A DNA stretch of 64,000 nucleotides from Ziziphus jujuba (taxonomy: Eukaryota; Streptophyta; Magnoliopsida; Rosales; Rhamnaceae): assembly GCF_031755915.1 (NCBI RefSeq), contig NC_083390.1, positions 15,097,001-15,161,000 on the forward strand, given 5' to 3'. The notes below the pieces were generated by a model, which worked only from the letters and a program-made list of their open reading frames with translations, had not been told where the DNA came from and made no database searches. Below are positions 45,334 through 58,325 of this stretch, piece after piece. Within the stretch, counting starts at the first letter, position 1. The number at the start of each line of letters is the position of its first letter. The translations under genes were made by a program, and so were the position numbers.

Positions 45334-45366
<33 letters not shown>

Positions 45367-47439
45367 GAGATTGGAATGCAAATCGTCAACTGCTGAAAGA
45401 TTAATAATATTGTAGATAATAATTTATTTATCAATTTTGTAAAATAATATTATTTTTAATAGTGCTATGAATATTAAAATATTCATTAAATTTATTTACA
45501 AAATGACATATGTTAAAATATTATTAGTTGGTATGTTTTTATAATCTAAGTATATACAAAAAATGAATTGTTAAATAGATAAATGAATTAAAAAAAAACT
45601 AATTAAATGCCATATTATCTGGCATATCATTTAGTAAATAGATTTAATAAACATTTTAATAAGTGTCATATTATTGTATTGTTTTACATATTTGTTGTGT
45701 ATTTGTTTATATATTTAGAATATACTGGTTTATTAATCATGAATATATTGTCAAATCAATTAGTATTTTAAATTAGTACCTTTTTTATTATCAAAAAATA
45801 ACTGGTACCTTTTTTTTTTTGGTAAATCTTTTTTACAGTACTTAAAAGTATTTTCAATTATAAGTACAAAATAAATCTAGCAAGATATATATTAAATACC
45901 AATGTATTAATATTTAATTGGCTTAGAGTATTTTTAAGAGGTTTTTCAAAGTCTAAATTTCTCTATTTGAATGTGTGATACTTATTTTTAATAACTTCAA
46001 CACCAATAGATTTTCCAAGTTGAAAGGTTGAAATAAGAAGTACGATTTGACTTTTTAAATGTAAAAAGTCAAATCCATTATCCACATAAAGTTTTTAATA
46101 TATTATTTATTGTTTTACAATTTTAAATACACAATTATAATTATATTTAATTTCAAAAAAAATTAAGAGGAAATTCATTATTTTTTTAGAATTGAAAAAT
46201 AAAGAGTAATATTGGTGTTGGATAAAAATCCCACTTTTCATTTTAGAAGATTTACAAAGTTGCTCTTTATTTAGAATATTATGTTCTTAAAGCATCAAGG
46301 GACTCTCTAGTTGTATAATACTCTTTATTTTAAAGAATTAATCTTTAAAAAATGCTTCTAATTTTTTTCTTTTTATATTTTGATTGTTTAATATAAAAAT
46401 TAATTTAATTTAACTTTTTAAATGCCATCCTCATATTTTTTAATGGATCATTTTTTAATTGGTGTTACACAAGTTTCAACAAATTTTTTTTATAGAAAAA
46501 TATATCTATTACTTTATTTCATGGAATGCAATGCTTTAAGCATCAAAATAGAGAGTATTACAGAAAATCTTTTTGGAAGTCTCCATAAAATTTCATTCGG
46601 TCTTTAATTACATTTATCTTTTCAGAATTTCACTTATTCATCAACTAATATTAATATGTTTGATCAGCTATTATGTTTAACAGGTATGATTTTTTGAATT
46701 GGTTTTTTCTTTTTCTCTTTTTTTTTTTCCTCCCTTGTCCCTTTAAATTTACATAAAACAGAAAAAAGCTCTCAAGACTTTATTTTTGCTGAATAAAATA
46801 AAACTCTTGGATTTTTTTTACACTTATTCTAAAACTCTAAACACAAAATAAAAGCATATCAAAAATTTAAATTTCCAATAACAATAAACATAATCTAATG
46901 TTTTCACTTATTTTCCTTAAATTATTAAATAAAAATGTAAATATTATGAAATACATCAAGTTCAATATTATCAAATATATATATATATACATAATAATAA
47001 TAATAATAATTAAAGAGAGTAAACAAAATGCCCAAATAACGACCTAAAAACCTAACTATTAATATTGCCATTGTACAAAAAATTATGTATTTCTTTGTAC
47101 TAGGGTATAATAAAACACCGCATTAGAATTTGGAAACACCTCGACCAACCAAAAATAGAGGGAAAACAAAATTTCACGAGGCAGCATAACAAAGCTCAAA
47201 ACCACCTTGATTTTCCTTTTTATTGAGATCACATCTAATAATACAATCATATGCACTTTTAGACACAAATAAATTATCGCTTGAGAAATAAAACTAAGAA
47301 CTAACAGAGTACATATCAAATTCTACATGAAAACATACGGAACCTACAATGTTATATAACTACAAGAAAGAAATGAAACAATCACAATTCATGGAGGATC
47401 TGCTTTACCAGCACAGATGATATGGTATTTCTGCTGCTG
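44351..47439. other. AT-rich intergenic DNA 3' of the macro-domain gene
   Basis: No gene or transposon coding remnant recognised. Microsatellites: ATT units at about 45339-45364, TA at about 46975-46990 and AAT at 46993-47009. The right end (about 47050-47439) should hold the 3' untranslated region of the minus-strand gene that starts its last exon at 47515. Confidence 0.55.
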
Positions 47440-50400
47440 CTAGGGTCGATGATATACATATTTTGTTCTGGGGTCCACAATCAGACCCTTCCCTCCATTC
47501 ACCTCCAAATCGTGCCTGTATTCATCATGGATCAATTACCACATTAGAACCAAGAATCTGGTTACATACAAACACAGAATTATCACAGAACGTATATCAA
47601 ATTTCTCCAGCTCAACACTTTTTCACAAGTGATTTGCTTAAACATCAATTAGCCAAGAACAGGAACAAATTCAAGAAGGAAAAGGATAAACAAACTCAAC
47701 TGAAACACGAAGTCGGGAATGGTCAACTGCTCACGAGGAACATATCTGAAAAGCTGCAGTAGTCGATCTACATATACAACCTTTTTCCATGCCTAAAATT
47801 TAAAAGTCCAAAATAGTCAAAACAGTAGATCTTTTAAAAAAAAGTTGCAAAGTAGTCAAACAGTAGATAGTTTATGAGCGACAAATACACTATAAAAAAG
47901 TTTCATCATACCACATTGTCCACGAACAATTGCAGAGCAAATATAGCAGCCTTCAGTCCAAAAGTTGGGTGAAGGACGTAAATTGCCTACATAAAAGGAC
48001 ATAAATATTAGAAGCAAGATCATGGGTATGTTATTGATGATCAACAAGATGGAAACATCTTCAGTGCATACATGAAGATTTCGTTGATGTTTCCGACCAA
48101 GTATTTGCTGTAATCTTCTCATCCATCCAAGGTCAGGCTGACTGCTCCAGAAACAGGTATTGTGGAATAAAGTGAGTAAAACAGGATTACTTTCAAAAGC
48201 ATTTTACACACAATAGGACCTACCCAGATATAGTCATTCACTGGTTTTTAATAGGGAATATGAACTAGAAATTGAAACGCCAATTATTTTCATTTTATCA
48301 ATTATTTCTATAATTCTAATGAACAAGTTTCAAATTCTTATCTCATACTCCAAATAGTATTTGTTTGCTTTGCATGTGTCCTTGGCTCTAGAGAGATCAC
48401 ATTAATCCACGAATTTGGCTATATACCTCAATGGGGAGAAAAGTGTTCGACATCCTGCTTGTCAAGGGACTCGAAAAGAATAATGCGTTGTGGCAAGCTT
48501 GACTGGTAGTTTTATTTATTTTTTTTTTTAATAAAAAAAAAAACAAACTACTGAGCTCTGTGCCAAAAATCATCTAGTCACATTTTAGCAGCTAGGAATA
48601 TTTTAAAAAAGATATCCCCTAATTCCTGAGAATTCCTAGTCAACATGAACAACCCATGGCAAACAAGTTGGCAATATGCAGTGATGCTAAGGCTTAAAGT
48701 TATCCATTTCTGAAAGGCAATCACATATACTTACAGCTGCAAAGATGCTGCAGAATGGAAGTATACAATAGTATAAGGCTTCTGTATCAAAGGCTCAAAT
48801 TCCTGAAATCAATAATCAGGACAGTGATTACATATTCAATAGCAATAAATAGATAAAAGTACAAAAATTAGTAATCAAGATGAAATGAGCATATGAAAGA
48901 GGAGAAGATTTTCCAGCATCTAACAGAAAGGATTGTTAACCAACGATTGTATCAGCAAGTTCATCTCTGCAAACACTAATCTCCAGACCAAACAGCAACA
49001 TTTAAAAATTTGATTACCTTAACAACATACAGCACAAATCGCTCCAGATCAAGACATCTTAGCAGAAAATGTGCCCCCACAACAACCATAACAGGGCGGC
49101 CCTCACTATCAACTCCACCACGGTACCTGAAATTGGGAGAAAAATAGATATATATCTGATTTAATGTTGATTGCAACAGAAGGTAATTAGTCCAAACACA
49201 TGCACTATTTTATATTGCAAAAAGGACAAACACATTCCACAGTCATTTGTTTTTGACAATGGGAAGGATCTTAAGGAAACAAGTCTGCAGATATTTCTGC
49301 CAAATAATGCCTTATTACAAATCATAAATCTTGTAGTGGAGGTTGATCACATAACTATTTATGAGTTCCACTATGTTCACGAATATTAGCATCATATCAT
49401 TTTTAAGTGACAAACTTACCTTCTTTCTTACTAAGTTGGAATTATGGGTTTTACAAACTATATATTTCAAATCCCAAGGGGAATTTACAGCAAGGAGAGT
49501 GCACTATATTTATCGGTTGTACTTGTACAGGTCTCTGAAAATTACAGCCTCAAGACCCATATTGCCACTAATATAACTATTTGTAACTCTAACTTGGACA
49601 ATTCATATTATGGAATGGCAGAAAACTGACTGTTTGCAAAACAACAGAAACCTAAAGTTGGCATGTCAGAAGAAAAGATGGATGAGAACTTACACAATTT
49701 TCATCTCAGCAATTTCAGAAAGATTAAGAGAGTTTGCCTTAGCAAGGTATCTTGAATGAAGTGAGTACTCTTCAGCAGCAGATAATGGAGGTCCACCAAG
49801 ATCACCAAACCCAAGCAATTTTGCACAATTCCATCCACCTTGTGCTTGAGCTGTTTTCTCCCATTGCTCCTTGCGTCTCTGGTCTGGATCTTTTATTAAG
49901 GACATGAAGGCAGGATCTAGGTATGAATCCAAGTACGATGAATTCCTAAAAAATGCAATTATTTGTATGGTCGGTTGTTAAATTACAAAAATAAACATAG
50001 ACAATTTAGCCCCATCAACAAGATCAAAGCACATGAGTGCACAGCAACCGTGGATGTAACAAAATGAGGAGTTGCTAAGATTGTTTTATTATAAAAGCAA
50101 CAGCTTTGAACTAAAGAACTGCTAAATTCTAATAGAGAGGTGATCTAAGCAAAATTGATTAATAATAAGTTATAAATATGGATTGAACTACAAAGCTGGA
50201 AAAGGTTTATCCCATATATGGTTGTGGTATATGACAATATGATGCTAAAACCACAACAAACACAATATACCAAGGAGTACAACATGATTTGTGATTACAA
50301 TCAATAATGTTAGAATTTCTTTTGAAAGTTCAAAATCACATTGAATTGGCTACAGAAATGTAGTATACAAAACCATAGTTACAATGCAAACATTAAGGAA

Positions 50401-53400
50401 TATTTCTAATTGTAGAAGTGTTCAAAACATTCTGAAAAATGCTTCTGCAAAAATCTAAATTGCTGATAGACAGTAGCATAATCCCTATTAAAATATCAGA
50501 AACACATCGATAAAAGAATGTTGCAAACCAAAACAATTAGAGTCATTATGATATACATAAACATATCTTTGTATTGAACATACAATTCCAATCTTGTTAC
50601 TAGTGACTAAAAGTCTTAGAAAAGAAATTACTATTATGAGTATTAAAAAATGTAAATGTTTTATTATAAAAGCAACAACTTTGAAATATAAACTTCTAAA
50701 TTCTAACTGAAAGGTAATCTAAGCAAAATTGATCAATAATAAGCTCTAAATATGGATTGAAATACAAAGCTGGAAAAGTTTTATCCCATATATGGTTATG
50801 GTATATGACAATATGAAGCTAAAACCACAATAAACACAATATACCGAGGACAACATGATTTGTCATTACAATCAACAATGTCAGAATTTCTTTTGAAAGT
50901 TCAAAATGAGGTTGAATTGGCTACAGAAATGTAGTATGCAAAACCATAGTTACAATGCAAACATTAAGGAATATTTCTAATTGTTGAAGTGTTCAAAACA
51001 TTCTAAAAAATGCTTCTGCAAAAATCTGAATACTTAATAGCCAGTAGCATAATCTCTATTAAAATATCAGAAACACATCAATAAAAGAATGTTGCAAACC
51101 ACATCAATTAGTGTCATTATGATATACATAAATATATCTTCGTATTGAACATACAATTCCAATCTTGTTACTAGTGACAAAAAGTCTTAGAAAAGAAATT
51201 ACTATTATGAGTATTAAAAAATGTAAATGTCTTAAAATCACACTGACCTTCGTGCCAAGCCAACATCACTGACAGGGAGATCACTTGGAGCTTGAGGAGG
51301 CCTAGGAATGGTCTTTTTTGGCAAAGGCTTTATTCTGATTTTACGTTCATCTATAATCGTCTCACCATTTTCATCTCCTACATCTGCAGGTAATTTTGAT
51401 ATGGCAACCTCCTCCTCATGTTTATCTCGAGGAAAATAAAGTGGAAGCAATCTACGTAGAAAAATGTGAAAAGAAACAGTTAAGCTTCTACTTTTTTGAC
51501 AGAAACTGTAATAACTAATAATCTCATTAAGCACATATGTTTCAATTCGTAGCTGCATGTTCAAATAAAAAAATTGCCAAATTCAGAAACCTTTTATATA
51601 TCTCCGTATCAGTTGATGTAGTAGTACAAAAGACTACAGCTGTGATTTTATCTTTCTGCTTCTCAAGAAACCGTCGTACAGTCCCTGAGCAAAAAGAAGA
51701 CATTAGATGGACAAGAGAACTAAGAAGCAATTAAAATTACAAAATCTTCATCAAAATTATTATTCCCAAACAAGTACAATCTTCCCTCTGTACTTATCTG
51801 TACTTACATCATTAAGTGCTTTAACACTCATACAAAAAGGTAGCTATATATGTTTGTCATTTGATAATAATCATTTTTTTGGGCCCCAAAATATGACTCC
51901 ATTGCATTTGGTACAGCAGTTAAAGTTAGAAAGTCATCATAGAGGAGTTAATATTTCCTGAATGAAATTGTACGGAACTATTTTCCATAAGAATATGTGG
52001 TGGCATTTCAATATTATGAATTCCCAATCATGCCAAAACTACTCTAGCAACTCATGGAACAACTGTTAAAATGTAGAAAGTAACTCACTTATAGCAACAT
52101 GGGCAGCTGGTTCACGAGGATAGTTTTTATTCTCTGTATATATGCAACCCATTGCGATGCTGCATTCATACATGTCAGGGAAAGTAAGTTCCAAACTTCT
52201 ACAAGCTTATAGAAGGAAAGCAAGTGTTGAGACTACAGGAAAGAAACTAATGTAGCATTAGCTGCAAAGACACCTTCGAAGCCGATTTTCTATGAGAAGT
52301 TCAAGGCAAGATCGATAGCAATGACTAAGAGCATTCTCTGCAGCAGTATGGTACTTTACTGCATATTTGGGACCTACAGTATGGATAACCCTCCTGGAAA
52401 AGATACATGGGAAAATGGAAATTACATAGTAAAGAATATAGAATGCAGCTGAAAATACTCAAAAACAAATTACTACAACACAACATAAAAAACTACTAAT
52501 AAAAGATCAAAGACCAAGGATGCCCAAATATATCTGTGAGATTTATACTTGGTGCTATAACTAGACTGATGGAAAGCACGTTATGAAGCATAAGTACAAA
52601 CTGATAGATGCAAACCCCAAATATTTTCACTAGGACATGCTCCTATGTAGAATGAAAGAAGTTAGCATTTACTACAATAAATATACTAATAATAGACAAT
52701 TGCAAGGAATAATGGTATTGTCACTGTGGGTGCAATGCAAAAATGAGGATCAGAGATCAGACATTATACTGCTCAGATTTCTGGTTCTTTTCAACATGAA
52801 AGTAAAAAGTGCACCAGTAAACCCACCTCGCAGGAAGGTCGTATGCATTAGTAACTTTTGCCATTCCTGTTCGACATCCGCCCTGTCAAAAAAGATATAT
52901 GAAAATTGTCATCTCCTAATGTATACATGATTTATGTCAATGAATATACCATGTTAGACTTATTAACATCATCAAAGCATTGCCATAACATTAGGTTCCA
53001 ATCAAGTATTGACAAAGAAGAAAAAACATCAAGTATAGATAGTGCTACCAGTGTTGCACATTCTTCTGCAAGACCAGGTCCAGCTGCAGCATGCAAACCA
53101 GGACTGCTGTGTGCTTCATCCAAGCTCTATTAACAATCCAATTAAAATCACATCAGAAATACAAAAATTATTAGCCTAAGACATGTAATATTGAGTAGTG
53201 AGGCAATCATGCATTCTTAAAGGTGTTCTTGTACTGAAGGGTGAAGTACCTACTTTCCTTAAGATGCATTCAGTTAGAAAATCAAGTAAGTTATTCACGA
53301 AATTTATTAATCATTTATCAGGTGAAAACGTGGAGTGCCACAGTAAGACCTCCATGCCAGCACAAAAAAATGAACAAAGATGCACCATAGTTCAGGGGAA

Positions 53401-54376
53401 TTGTCTGTCGGTACTCCTTTATGATTTATCAATAAGTCAACCAGCTGTCTAATCAGTCCTTGTATAAGGAGCTTCACAAGAATCCTCAGACCTAGTTATT
53501 CAGAACCAAGACTAAAGATCTAAGTTAAGGCTAAATATCTGAGTTTCTCAACTCAATTACCAAAAGAACCATTATAATCAGCAAATTTGGTTCAACAAGC
53601 ACTAAAAAGGAAGAATTTCTCAACATCAGGTGCAGGCAAAATTCCAGTACGTGTTCAAGTTCAACATGGAATTACTTCAGTTATGAAAATCATTCACACA
53701 CATTAAAGCTTGCAAAACTTTACTGATAATGGCTAGCACACTATATTCACATTTCTAAAAAGTTCATAACTAAAAGAAAAAAAGTTTTCACAATTGTTGT
53801 TTAGCATGTCTGAATATGCCCGATTAAGTCCTGACAAGTCCAGTTTTTAACAATCTTTTAACCATTTCCTTGTGTCAGAATGAATACCAAGAGTAAAAAA
53901 ATCAAAATCAAAATGTCAAAGTCATGCAATTGTAACAATTGATACCTTTCCACTTCCTATGAACAGAACGAACCAATCGTTTAAAAGAGAAGTTTTCTGC
54001 ATATTTATACACACATCTATCATTATAAAATGCTCACCTCATTTGTAGAATTTACAACAGCATCCACTTCAAGATTCCATGGGTTGCCCCTCCAAAGATA
54101 TATCTTTAAGTTAATTTCGTGATCAACTGGAAACCTCGAAACATTACCATTGCTACTGCTGTCTTCCCCAGGTGGAGAAGTCAAAGGATCCGGGAAGTAG
54201 GAATTAGAATATGATGGATCTTCATTCTCATATTCCAAAGAAGCCCTGTACTCAGCATCGCTCCACCTTGGAACCTGATCCAAACTGACAACATAATCCC
54301 CATTATCAGTTGGTGGTCCACCTGGGGTCGAGGTGGGAGCTGTAGCCACAGTCCTATACATTTTCGTGGTATTCAA
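47440..54376 (-). CDS. Macro-domain plus CRAL-TRIO (GDAP2-type) protein, At1g69340-like
   Basis: Fourteen exons with GT-AG ends (54038-54376, 53049-53126, 52827-52882, 52274-52393, 52089-52159, 51591-51684, 51248-51451, 49694-49945, 49018-49126, 48735-48802, 48072-48141, 47912-47986, 47701-47792, 47440-47515) give 1,704 bases: 567 residues and stop. Residues about 95-253 are a macro domain (VDAVVNSTNE, LHAAAGPGLAEEC, ARRVIHTVGPKY, FCTTTSTDTEIYKR), a fold that binds ADP-ribose-type ligands. A charged, Pro-rich linker follows (about 253-395). Residues about 400-545 form a CRAL-TRIO/Sec14-like lipid-binding domain (VVVGAHFLLRCLDLERF, YTIVYFHSAAS, RNLHAIYVLHPTFGLKAAI, WKKVVYVDRL). This pairing is that of animal GDAP2 and its plant homologues; the plant role is not established to my knowledge. 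The end is RTKYVYHRP. A second possible start (MYRTV) lies five codons in. Exon 11 may use 48144 instead of 48141 (NAGNAG acceptor). Confidence 0.92.
50082..51227. repeat. 575-bp tandem duplication inside an intron
   Basis: The large intron between exons 7 and 8 of the macro gene (49946-51247) contains two adjacent copies, 50082-50656 and 50657-51227, both beginning TGTTTTATTATAAAAGCAAC and sharing nearly all landmarks (CCCATATATGGTT, ACAACATGATTTGT, CAGAAACACATC, ATGATATACATAAA). Differences are scattered. It nearly doubles the intron and has no coding content. Confidence 0.92.
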
Positions 54377-55140
54377 TCACAAGCTCGCTCCTCTAATAAA
54401 AAACACTGCCATAAACCAATTCCTTCCAAACTAAAGCTTCAATGCCCTTACAATTCCGAAACTTTCATACCCAGACCAATCACAGAAACCCCTGAAAACA
54501 ACCAAAGAGACCCAATTTGGTAAATCAAAATGTCAGAATAATTTTGTCAGCGCAAACAAGATCCTACACACACCCCAGTTTACATCATTTGAATTAAAAA
54601 AATAAGATTTTTTTTACATAGTTTAACATCAATTACTCTATCAAGCACCATAAAATTGCAAATTCAAATTCATATTTCCAAAATAAAAAACGCAGGGTGT
54701 AAAACCCAGAAAAATTAATAATTCCGATCCACTTCCCTTTGGCAGCAGAAGAAAAAAATAAATAAATAAATAAAAATTTGAATTTCACATAAGGACTTAA
54801 GAAAATTTAAAAAATATCTGACAATTAAAACAGCCTAATGGAGTCAATTTCGCTAATAATGTTGAATTGCTGCTTCATTTTCAAAATTCCCATAGATAAT
54901 TTCGTTCAGCTTCTCGGCAATCAAACAGATTGCCTGGAAGTTTACCAGAAATCGAAAACCAAAACTTGAAGCCAACAATTGAAAACTCAAAGAAACCCTA
55001 GAATTTGATGGGGAAGAGAAGGAAATTACCTGTGATTTAAGTCCGGTTATCATCGTTATTTTTTTATTTTTTATTTTTCGAATTTCGTCGCCGAGAAAAA
55101 TACCAGATATGTTTTTATTTTAACGAGTCGGTGAGCTTGA
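54377..55140 (-). promoter_or_regulatory. Leader with a 5' UTR intron, and promoter side of the macro gene
   Basis: On the minus strand a donor (CACAG then GTAATTT, at 55030/55029) and an acceptor (TTTTCAG, at 54492) bracket a probable 5' untranslated intron 54492-55029. That would make a first non-coding exon ending at 55030 and a second leader exon 54377-54491. This is inference from splice-site context. Sequence beyond about 55140 turns AT-rich. Confidence 0.5.
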
Positions 55141-56433
55141 AAGCACAATTTGCCAGAAATAACTTACGTGAACAAATTATATTAATTATTTATTTTATTT
55201 TATTTGTTATTATTATTTAATATTTTCCCTTTTTTTATTTGTCTTTTAGTGTTGATTGATTCCTTAAATTTCAGAATCAACCCTCCTTATTTCTCTAAAT
55301 TCCGTTTAAGACCCTTAAAATTGATTTATTTCTCAACCAACCTTGTGATAATAATTTTATCAGACCCCACATTTGTTAATTTTGTTTCTCCAAATGGCTT
55401 TTTGGTAATTTAATTATAATAACACAGCCTTTTGGAGCCAATCCGTTTCTATTCAATGATTTTTTATTTTCTTGATAAATTTTGATGTAGAAATTTCACA
55501 TTTATATCTAAACTCCAACAGTAGCAAACTCCACCATGTGCCCGGTTCCTTTCGAAAGTGATTTTAAAATTTTTAAAATTATTTTTAAATAAAATAAAAG
55601 TATTTTCTATATTCGTTTGGCAAAGGATATGAAATCTTGCTTTTCAAAGATTACCTATTTAATGATTCTCTAAACAAATTACCATCATTTTGCCTTTAGT
55701 TTTTGTTATTTGTAATCAATCAGTGATAAAAATCCAAATTTATGTTAAAATTATTTTTGCCAAATAGTATGAGAAGTGTTTTCATCCTTTCTGTAGCATT
55801 AGGAAATAAGGAATCACATCTAAATGGGGTCGCTGTGGCCAAAAATACTTTCAGTTTCCTATTTATGCAATAACGACATGGATGGATTTGTGTTCCCAAT
55901 TAAGCAAGGGAAAAAAAATGCTTCTTTGCATTATCAGCTTGCTTTTACATTATCATTTTTTTGTTTTTTTGATCAATGTGTAGTTTCTGTACCGTCCAAC
56001 AGTTTGCTTATTGAATCTCACTACAATTTCTCTAGTGAAAATCGTTACAGAGAGCCAGCTTATCAGTAAGAATTAACAGCAAATGTGACAAAATCTCACA
56101 CTTCATATGGGTTTTGCTTTCTTAAACTGCTGATTCAGAATATGAAATTTGTATGCAAAAAAACTATTCCAGAAGATCATGATCATGAACACTAAAATGT
56201 AAAAGAGTTTTATATATATATCCTGTTGGTTAGCTTCCCAATTTCCGTCAAAGTCGTCAAGTTTCTGCATTTCAACGTGAAACTCTTATTGATTACAAGC
56301 AACGGTTTTGACAAACTAGCTATATGCTCGTCTAAATCGTGTTTATACACACAAAATGTGTCTTTGTTTCACAAATTTGATCTTGATATACACATGGTGC
56401 TGCTGATCTAAGAAAGCACCATCCAAGGATTCT
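55141..56433. other. Intergenic, 3' side of the lumen-protein gene
   Basis: AT-rich with no recognised gene. The part next to 56433 should contain the 3' untranslated region of the downstream minus-strand gene. Confidence 0.5.
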
Positions 56434-58325
56434 TCAATCACTTATACCAGCTTTCTTCTTCAACATTGAAATAAATTTGTCTCTATCATCCGGTGACATT
56501 GCCTCTGCTGAGCAATCTCCAACTCCCCATTCTGCACCACGTACGCAATACTTGTCTTCAATTTGTTGACGATTCCTAAAATTTCCATCATATAGCATTA
56601 CAGATTAAGATATCATACAAAGTAAACCTCGAAACATCTACCCAACTACAATTTATTTTCAAAAATCGAACACTACCAGACCTTCCCAAGTATAATATTC
56701 TGTAGAGACGAATATATAGTAGGCAGTATTCTGACGCTGAAAACCAAAATTATTTTGATCTATGAAAGCTTGTACATGAATTTTTATGGCATTTTCATGT
56801 GCAGCAGAAGGCACAAGCTCATATATATAGACTTAGTATTTTTTTCTTTCTAACCCATTAAAGTTGTTTTGTACTTTGTTCTAATGCAAACAATTAGCAT
56901 GCAAAACCGATAACTCACTTTTCTTTGTTCAACTTGGAACGCTCAAGTAGCTCTTTAACTATTGGAGATGATTTAAATCTTGCATCATTTTCAGCATATT
57001 TTTTCTGGTTTTCTTCTGCAAATGAAACAAACTATAAACACAAATTTTCTTTTTACCACAACAGGAATAAACTGACTTTCCACAGCTCGTTTTGCTCTTC
57101 CTAGTAATTTTCAAAAATAAAACATCAATGAGGAATGAAGATCAAACCATTGAGACGACTAAGAAAGTCAACTTGAGGTAACTGAGGGCCAGGAACTGAT
57201 TCAATCCCAGAGAATCCAGACAGAAATCCAGCGTTAGCTGTAAAAACCAAAAAGATGGCATCATCAACAAATCTTTATTTATAATTGTATTATGATACTA
57301 CATAATGCCTCCAAATTTTTTCCAATATAAGCAAATGAAAGACTAGCATATAATGAGTCAAGCAAGCCCATCATATAGCATTCACTAAATAACTGAAGCA
57401 GAGAATTCCAGCAAACTTGGCTCAATTAATGAACCAAACCATGGTAAATAGTATTTGGCTTACATATATATCCAATTATAGTATTTTTTAAGATACAAAA
57501 TGTGAAAGGAAAAAAAAAGAGAAGAAAATTCATTGCATAAGGAATTCACAGAACTATATAGCACATGTGACTAAAAGTGAAAGGAAAATGAGGGACCGAA
57601 TGTTATCTAAAATCTAAGAAACATGAAAATAGCGACTACCATAGAATTTTCTTAACTCATCCTCAGTGTTTCAAGAAAGTTGGTCTGATTGTAAGCATAA
57701 GTTTCTAATAAACAAAATAGAAAAAATAATCCGTTATTTAGTTCTTTATTTTATTTCACTAATATTAATTTTATTTTAATTTATTTTTGGTAGAGGAGAT
57801 CAGGACCCAAAAGGGCTCTCTGTTTTTTCTTACTCGGTTAGAATTTGAAAGCTTGGAATATGATAAAAAAAGAAAGACAACCTAATAAGCCAAACATGGA
57901 TTACACAGCAAGCACAAATGCCCTTCTTCATAAGTTGTAAAACTAAGAGCTTCACTCTGAGTCTCAGTTTCTTTATGCTTTAGATTTCTGGTTTTACTCT
58001 ATAACATATAAACATATATACAAATAGAACTGTGCTGGATTTTAAAGAGAAAATATAAGAAAACACAGCATGAATCAGAGCAATTTTGAATTTTTTTGGG
58101 GGTACCTGGATTTGACCATAGAAGAATGGCTATGGAAGCAGCCAAAGGAACGGACTTGGTAATAACTCCATGAGATGAAGAAGTAGAAGAAAGTGTTAGC
58201 GCTTTTGGGGTCTTAGAGTGGAAAATCTTAGATGGGTTATAGGGTTTTCCAGAGAGTGCGAAGTTGGTGATGGACGAAAACTGCGAAAGAGTGAGGGAGA
58301 GAGACGAGACAGACGAGGAACCCAT
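56434..58325 (-). CDS. Small plastid protein with thylakoid-lumen signal (At2g03420-like)
   Basis: Four exons (58106-58325, 57148-57237, 56919-57015, 56434-56575) with GT-AG junctions give 549 bases: 182 residues and stop. The N-terminus (MGSSSVSSLSLTLSQF) is Ser-rich and hydroxylated, a chloroplast transit peptide. It is followed at about 58-75 by SVPLAASIAILLWSNPANA, a hydrophobic segment ending in an Ala-X-Ala site, the pattern of a lumen-transfer signal; the split Ala codon is created by the exon 1/2 junction. The mature part is small, about 107 residues: SGFSGIESVPGPQLPQVDF, a charged helix (NQKKYAENDARFKSSPIVKE) and a conserved-looking end YCVRGAEWGVGDCS and DDRDKFISMLKKKAGIS. I know no defined function. 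The link to At2g03420 is from memory and from its position beside ClpF relatives. The first intron (57238-58105) is the longest. Confidence 0.8.

Noticed and set aside
49171..49629. Overlapping plus-strand frames in the macro-gene region
   Set aside because: They lie in an intron and opposite exons, with no protein-like similarity.
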